Positions 59,256-64,000 of a DNA stretch of 64,000 nucleotides are shown piece after piece. The DNA comes from Ulva prolifera. Lineage: Eukaryota > Chlorophyta > Ulvophyceae > Ulvales > Ulvaceae. The translations under genes and the position numbers were made by a program. The notes under the pieces were generated by a model. It ran no database searches. It was not told where the DNA came from and saw only the letters and a program-made list of their open reading frames with translations. Within the stretch, counting starts at the first letter, position 1. The number at the start of each line of letters is the position of its first letter. The stretch lies in assembly GCA_023078555.1 (NCBI GenBank), contig CM041204.1:5558930-5622929 (forward strand), given 5' to 3'.

Positions 59256-59684
59256 ATCCCCGTATACACCAGAGACTCCCATCGCGTTAATCCGGCAGAG
59301 CTCTCACTACAGTAGCTAGGAGCTCGCTCAGGAGCTACAACTACTGCAGCAGACATATCCAGGATGTTTGCGATAGCTCGTCTTGCATAATCAAGACGGT
59401 CTGGCGACCACTGTTAACAGAGACCCGCGCACCGTCAGGCATGAGCTCATGCGCTGACGTGGGGGTCATTCCGGATGCTTCCGGAACACTCTTATGCATC
59501 TCCATGCATGTCCGTGACGTATCGTCACATCTGGCCTTTGCTTTTGCTATTGATTACACCTGGTTTATGCTGGCATGGCTGATGTGCCCGGCGACGGCGG
59601 ACGCGCTCATGCATATGAGCGTTCAGACTCGCGCGTGCGAAGCTGAAATCGTCACTAGCCATCACCAGCCCAGGTACAGCCGTC

Positions 59685-61291
59685 GTGCACTTGGCTGATG
59701 CAGCGGACACAGTGCTGCTCCAAGTCATTCATGCTGTTTTCTTTGCGTTCAAATCTAGAGGATTTTGTCTCAGCAGCATCAAGAGAGACGCTCAGATCGT
59801 CCATGTGGCCGAGTTCGTGAAGTCGGAGGCTACTCAATACCGGGACTGTACCACGCCAGCTACAACACAGGTACAATCTGTCCTCCCCACGACGTCCTCC
59901 TTCCCCGACGTTGAGCCTAATTTTGAGGATGACAAATCTCCTATGTGGTTTAAAACAGCAGAGTACACATTTGACAACATCAAAATGCCCACAGGGGCTG
60001 CCTTGCGTGGCGAGCAATCGGCGGAGTTGCGTTGGCACAAATACCAGAGTGACGCATTGCATGCACGTGCATCTTGTATGCGTCTTTCTGAGCGACAGAT
60101 CATTCAACATATCATGTCGCGCTCATGTAAACAGTCTGATCAGCACTTCGTTGTGGCACAAGAGACAGCTCTGCGTCCAAATTGCACTCTTCGCCAATGG
60201 TTGGAATGCATCCGTGATTTTTATTTTACCAATGGCCAGTTCCGTCACAATGTTGAACGCGCATGGCAAAATTACAACATGACAGAAGCTTGCGACTTCA
60301 ATGAGATCATACATCACATCAAATCTTATTGTCATCTGATTTTCCTTGATTATGCACACATGCCAGGAAAGCAAACGCGTCTTGAGTTTGCATGCATTTT
60401 GTTCACGAAGCTGCAACATATCATGTCACCCTCGTGCCAATCACAGGTCACATCCACACTTGTCATGTTCATGCCCCTGTCACAGCTGTTGGATAAATTC
60501 CAAAATGAATTGACACCGGCCATGCTTGAGAACACAGAGAAAGCTAATTCAGTCGCAATGAATTTCGTGTCATGGGCGATCAAGCAGCTGCTACAGGTTC
60601 GCGAGTCTGCCAACACTGTCAGAAGATTTTCAGCAGATGCATCTGAAAGTCGGTTCGACAACGCCATGTTATATAACAAACGCAAAAACATGGCTGACAA
60701 ACCCACACAACGGGCCGCTGTAGCGAACATTCCACGACCCCCTCATAAAGGCCGACATATGCAGACTCAACAGGACGCTCAACCGGTGGGACATATCCCA
60801 TTTCTCAAAGAAATGTGCAACACTAATAGCGAAACCGACCTCCGCCGATTTTGGCAGGAGCTGCAACATTTTCCAGGTGTCAAACTCACACCGGCGTTCA
60901 TAGCAGCGGTGGAGAAAGAGTTCGCTGGCGGGCCCACCTCGCTCTGCGGCGCCCTCTCCCACGCAACAGGCCCCCTCCCGGGCACACTGACAGCCACCAC
61001 CCTTGGCACGGTTCAGCTGTTGTGCAAGGTATACTTCATGTTCAAGTATAAACAATGTGGCATATGTCCCCCCAACCGCAGCAACCCGCAGCAGGCAATG
61101 CACAAGTTGGGCGATTGCCCATGCTTCACCAACCTTGTACCGCCAGCAGCTAAGGCAGCGTTCTTCGCGGACCCGTCCAACAGGGACAGGACGCTCACCC
61201 CGCTGCCAACCGGGTACCAGCTTCCACAACCAGCAGCCGATCAGCGGCATGACAGAGGCAAACGCAACCGGTATGACCCCAGCAACCGCAT
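59685..61291 (+). mobile_element. Gag-like frame of an old retroelement
   Basis: A long intronless open frame. Its composition differs from the host genes around it: it is AT-richer, with many Gln, Asn, His and Met. The encoded protein looks like a retroelement structural (gag) protein: a helical N-terminal half, then a Pro/Gln-rich basic C-terminal part with a short Cys/His cluster. The family cannot be settled, because no polymerase in the same orientation follows. Its right end is covered by an inserted copia-type LTR. The visible frame looks essentially open; the element as a whole is incomplete. Confidence 0.5.
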
Positions 61292-61617
61292 GTCACAATG
61301 CATGAGCCTGCGGGCAGCAGTGTGGTGACAGGTGCACCCATGCACGGACGATCCGCGGATCCAGTGCAGGGGTAAGCCGCCAGCCGTGATTGTCTCGATG
61401 TAGTGAGAGAGATCCCGCGAGGGTTTCCCGCCGTAACTTTGTGTGTTCAGTGTGCATATAAGCATGTGCACACTGAGATCTGTAACCATTCTCTTTACTG
61501 TTTCCCGGTACTAGCACTTCCCTTCAACATCTCTCGGTTCTACCTCTGTGCGCAGCAGGTATGAGATGTTGGCTGTCCTGACCTGACCTGAATAAGGACT
61601 GCGCGTCCTGACCTGCA
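61292..61617 (+). mobile_element. Copia-type LTR, plus orientation
   Basis: About 326 bp beginning TGTCACAATGCATGAGCC and ending in CA. It matches the LTR at 61877-62205 in inverted orientation, with roughly nine of ten positions alike by eye over the first two thirds. It interrupts the 3' end of the gag-like frame. No internal copia sequence follows it directly, so it is a solo LTR or the remnant of a rearranged copy. Confidence 0.75.
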
Positions 61618-61876
61618 CAAATGATGGCCTTTCTGACACCGCAAGGGTTACCCCAAGCGGACACGACATGACGCACCACATACACGCTGAGAAGCAGGCA
61701 AGCCGCCCTCCACAGGCCCTCAATGGGCGGTAGAGCCACACATATTGGCTGCACGATTGTCCCCTGTTTCAGCACAACGCTTTGATTCACACCTAAAATC
61801 CCAACAAGAAACTTTATTTGATGTTCACAAGCTATCTAGCAATATTGTGGTCACGCTTGTCAGAAATGCTATATGC

Positions 61877-62205
61877 TGTCAGGTCAGACGCGCAGTCTCA
61901 GTTCATATCAGTTCAGGAGGCCAGTGTTCCATACCTACTGCGCACAGAGGTAGAACCGTGGAACACTGAAGGGAAGATGCTAATACCGTGAAACAGTAAG
62001 AAGAATGGTTATAGATCTCAGTGTGCACATGCTTATATGCACACTGAACACTCAAGTTTACGGCGGAAACCCCTCGCGGGATCTCTCTCACTACATCGAG
62101 ACAATCTCGGCTGGCGGCTTACCCCTGCACCGGATCCGCGGATCGTCCGTGCATGGGTGCACCTGTCACCACACTGCTGCCCGCAGGCTCATGCATTGTG
62201 ACACT
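61877..62205 (-). mobile_element. 3' LTR of the minus-strand copia element
   Basis: About 329 bp, running TG...CA on the minus strand. It starts right after a purine-rich tract (minus strand, 62220-62206) that follows the pol stop, as expected for the polypurine tract and 3' LTR. Confidence 0.85.
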
Positions 62206-64000
62206 CCCCCATAAACCCTGCTACGTCTCCACTAGCTGGAGTTTATTACGAACTTCTAGCAAAGCAGGTCCGGACAGCACTTTAGTGAACACATCCGCTA
62301 ATTGATCAACAGTGCCTACCCATGCTACCTTACGTTCATCCATCTGGACATATTCCCGCACCCGCAAGTGCCGCACACGAATGTGCTTGGATCTGTCAGT
62401 GGACACAGCATTAACATCCAAGATATTGGCACTCTTATTGTCACCCCACAGAGTCGGCTTATGTGGGACAAGCTTCACGTCGAGAAGCAACTGCTTCATC
62501 CACATTAGCTCGTTGGCTGTTGCACTCATCGCGATGTGTTCAGCCTCTGTTGTATCCCCAGCCACTATACTCTGCTTCTTCGAGCGCCAGAGAACACAGT
62601 TCCCATACACCCGGACAATCATACCAGACACACTCTTCAGATCTGCAGAATTCGCAAAATCTGCATCTGAAAATGCCTCTAATAAACACCCGTGTCCCTC
62701 CGAGCCTACAAATTTTATTCCTAAATTCTTTGTGGACTGCAGGTATCTCAAAACATGTTGCACGGCAGACCAATGTTCCTTCAGACTACTAGACATGTGC
62801 CGGGCCAGGGCATGTGCCACATAGCTCAGGTCAGGTCGTGTCACTCCTGCAATATACTGGATGCTCCCTACAGCACTCATGAACCTGGAATGCTCAGCAG
62901 CACTGGCTTTCTCCAGGTCAGGATGCTCTTTCGCACTCCTTAGTTGTTGCCGCGGCACTCAGGGAGTGGGAGACTTGCGACAGTCAGACATACTGTACTT
63001 TTCAAGCAAGTTCTGAATTTTGTTTCGTTGTGTCATGATGATTGTTTTGGCCTTGCGATCACGCATGATCTCTGTGCCAAGTGCCCATGCAAGTTCACCC
63101 AGGTCTCTGCCTTCGAATTTCGTGAGAATGATATCGACAAGTTCTTGCAGTCCCGCAGATCTGCTAAAAACGAACAAGTCATCAACCCATAAGAAAATAA
63201 AACAGCGACCAGATGTTCCAACATACAGTCCGGGATCACTTTGTGCGCACACAAATCCCATCTCTGCTAAGACCTTTATTAAAGCTTTATGCCACTCGCG
63301 AGCGGCTTGCTTCAGGCCATACAAGGTTTTATGCAATCTCCATACATGTGCTGTCCCGTCAGTGAAGAACGGGGGCTGTTCAACGAACACTTCCTCCTCC
63401 AGCTCAACATTCAGAAAAGCACACTGAATATCTATGTGTCTAATCTCTAAGTCTTCCTGAGCAGCAACTGACAGCAACACACGCAGTGTCGCGTAACTAC
63501 CAACAGGAGACCAGGTCTCGAAGAAATCTATACCTTCTACCTGAGAAAAACCACGAGCTACATATCGTGCCTTATACCGCTGAACCTCACCAGCAGGCCC
63601 ACGCTTTATCTTGAGCACCCATTTGCCCGAGATAGCCCGTTTGCCCGCAGGCAGATAGCACAACCCGAAGGAACCGTGCTCACCCAGTGCATCTACCTCC
63701 TCCTGCATGGCACGCAGCCATGCATCCCTGTCAGCACTCGCGAGTGCTTCCTTCAAAGAAGGCATATCCGGGTCGGAGGCCTTCTGCTTCCTGGCGGCAG
63801 CTGCCCTGCGCGACCCACGACGCTGAGCATTCTGCTGCTCACCAGACTCCACATGCTGATGCTTCAGGCCTGCACAGGACACTCCACAGTCAGCCGCGGC
63901 TGATGTGTCCTGACTACAGCCCAGAGCGTCAATAGCAGCTACTGTTTCACTACTAGCAATGTCAGAACCCGCAGGCTCATTCATGTGTACAGCTGCTACA
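62206..64000 (-). mobile_element. Ty1/copia LTR retrotransposon, pol 3' half
   Basis: The visible part encodes the copia reverse transcriptase and RNase H, and continues past the right edge of the window. Landmarks are the YGLKQAAREW motif and the LWVDDLFVF box typical of copia reverse transcriptase. The RNase H region follows, with NELMWMKQLLLD and the ADVFTK end typical of copia. The upstream part carries a low-complexity linker after the presumed integrase. The pol stop is followed by a polypurine tract and the 3' LTR (61877-62205). The element is largely intact over this span, with about one break visible. The 5' part and 5' LTR are out of view. By LTR divergence from the other copy it is moderately old. 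Confidence 0.9.

Overview
This is nuclear DNA from a plant-like eukaryote, most likely a green alga (Chlorophyta). Trebouxiophyceae is a guess. The genes are split by spliceosomal introns, mostly with GTGCG-type donors and CAG acceptors. Exons are GC-rich and alanine-rich, spacers are less so. Several products are plastid proteins, and TGTAA, the usual chlorophyte polyadenylation signal, lies downstream of several genes. No prokaryotic gene layout, CRISPR array or rRNA was seen.

Layout. 1-1.3 kb: 3' end of a RAD4/XPC DNA-repair gene (+). 2.0-3.2 kb: plastid TatC (-), convergent with it. 4.5-5.2 kb: signal peptidase complex subunit 3 (-). 6.0-11.1 kb: organellar isoleucyl-tRNA synthetase (+, 8 exons). 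12.6-15.4 kb: plastid omega-3 fatty-acid desaturase (+, 6 exons). 15.4-25.2 kb: a long stretch with no recognisable gene and one weak candidate. 25.3-28.5 kb: a protein joining three zinc knuckles to a DUF1995 domain (+). 29.6-31.4 kb: plastid-type M48 metalloprotease (-). 33.6-36.2 kb: MFS transporter (-, 8 exons), divergent from a TopBP1/MEI1-like multi-BRCT protein (+, 36.8-41.2 kb). 42.0-44.0 kb: alpha-tubulin (-, 3 exons). 47.5-50.4 kb: flavin-containing monooxygenase (+, 6 exons).

50.7-59.1 kb holds unrecognised gene candidates, two diverged copies of a segment of about 540 bp, and a pogo-like non-autonomous DNA transposon lying between the copies. From 59.7 kb to the right edge is retroelement territory: a gag-like open frame, a copia-type LTR inserted at its 3' end, and a copia element (-) with its own LTR in the opposite orientation. 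The copia element runs off the window.

For IleRS, the desaturase, the MFS transporter, tubulin and FMO, every exon junction was chosen by hand, and the exon lengths sum to a multiple of three (1015, 397, 462, 452 and 489 residues). That supports these five models. N-termini of TatC, M48 and the DUF1995 gene, and some TopBP1 exons, are unresolved. Five genes in the first 32 kb (TatC, IleRS, desaturase, DUF1995, M48) appear to serve the plastid. This may be chance, since they do not form a known pathway. I found no convincing new multi-gene system. The best leads are the zinc-knuckle/DUF1995 fusion, the unplaced genes at 50-58 kb, and the nested repeats.
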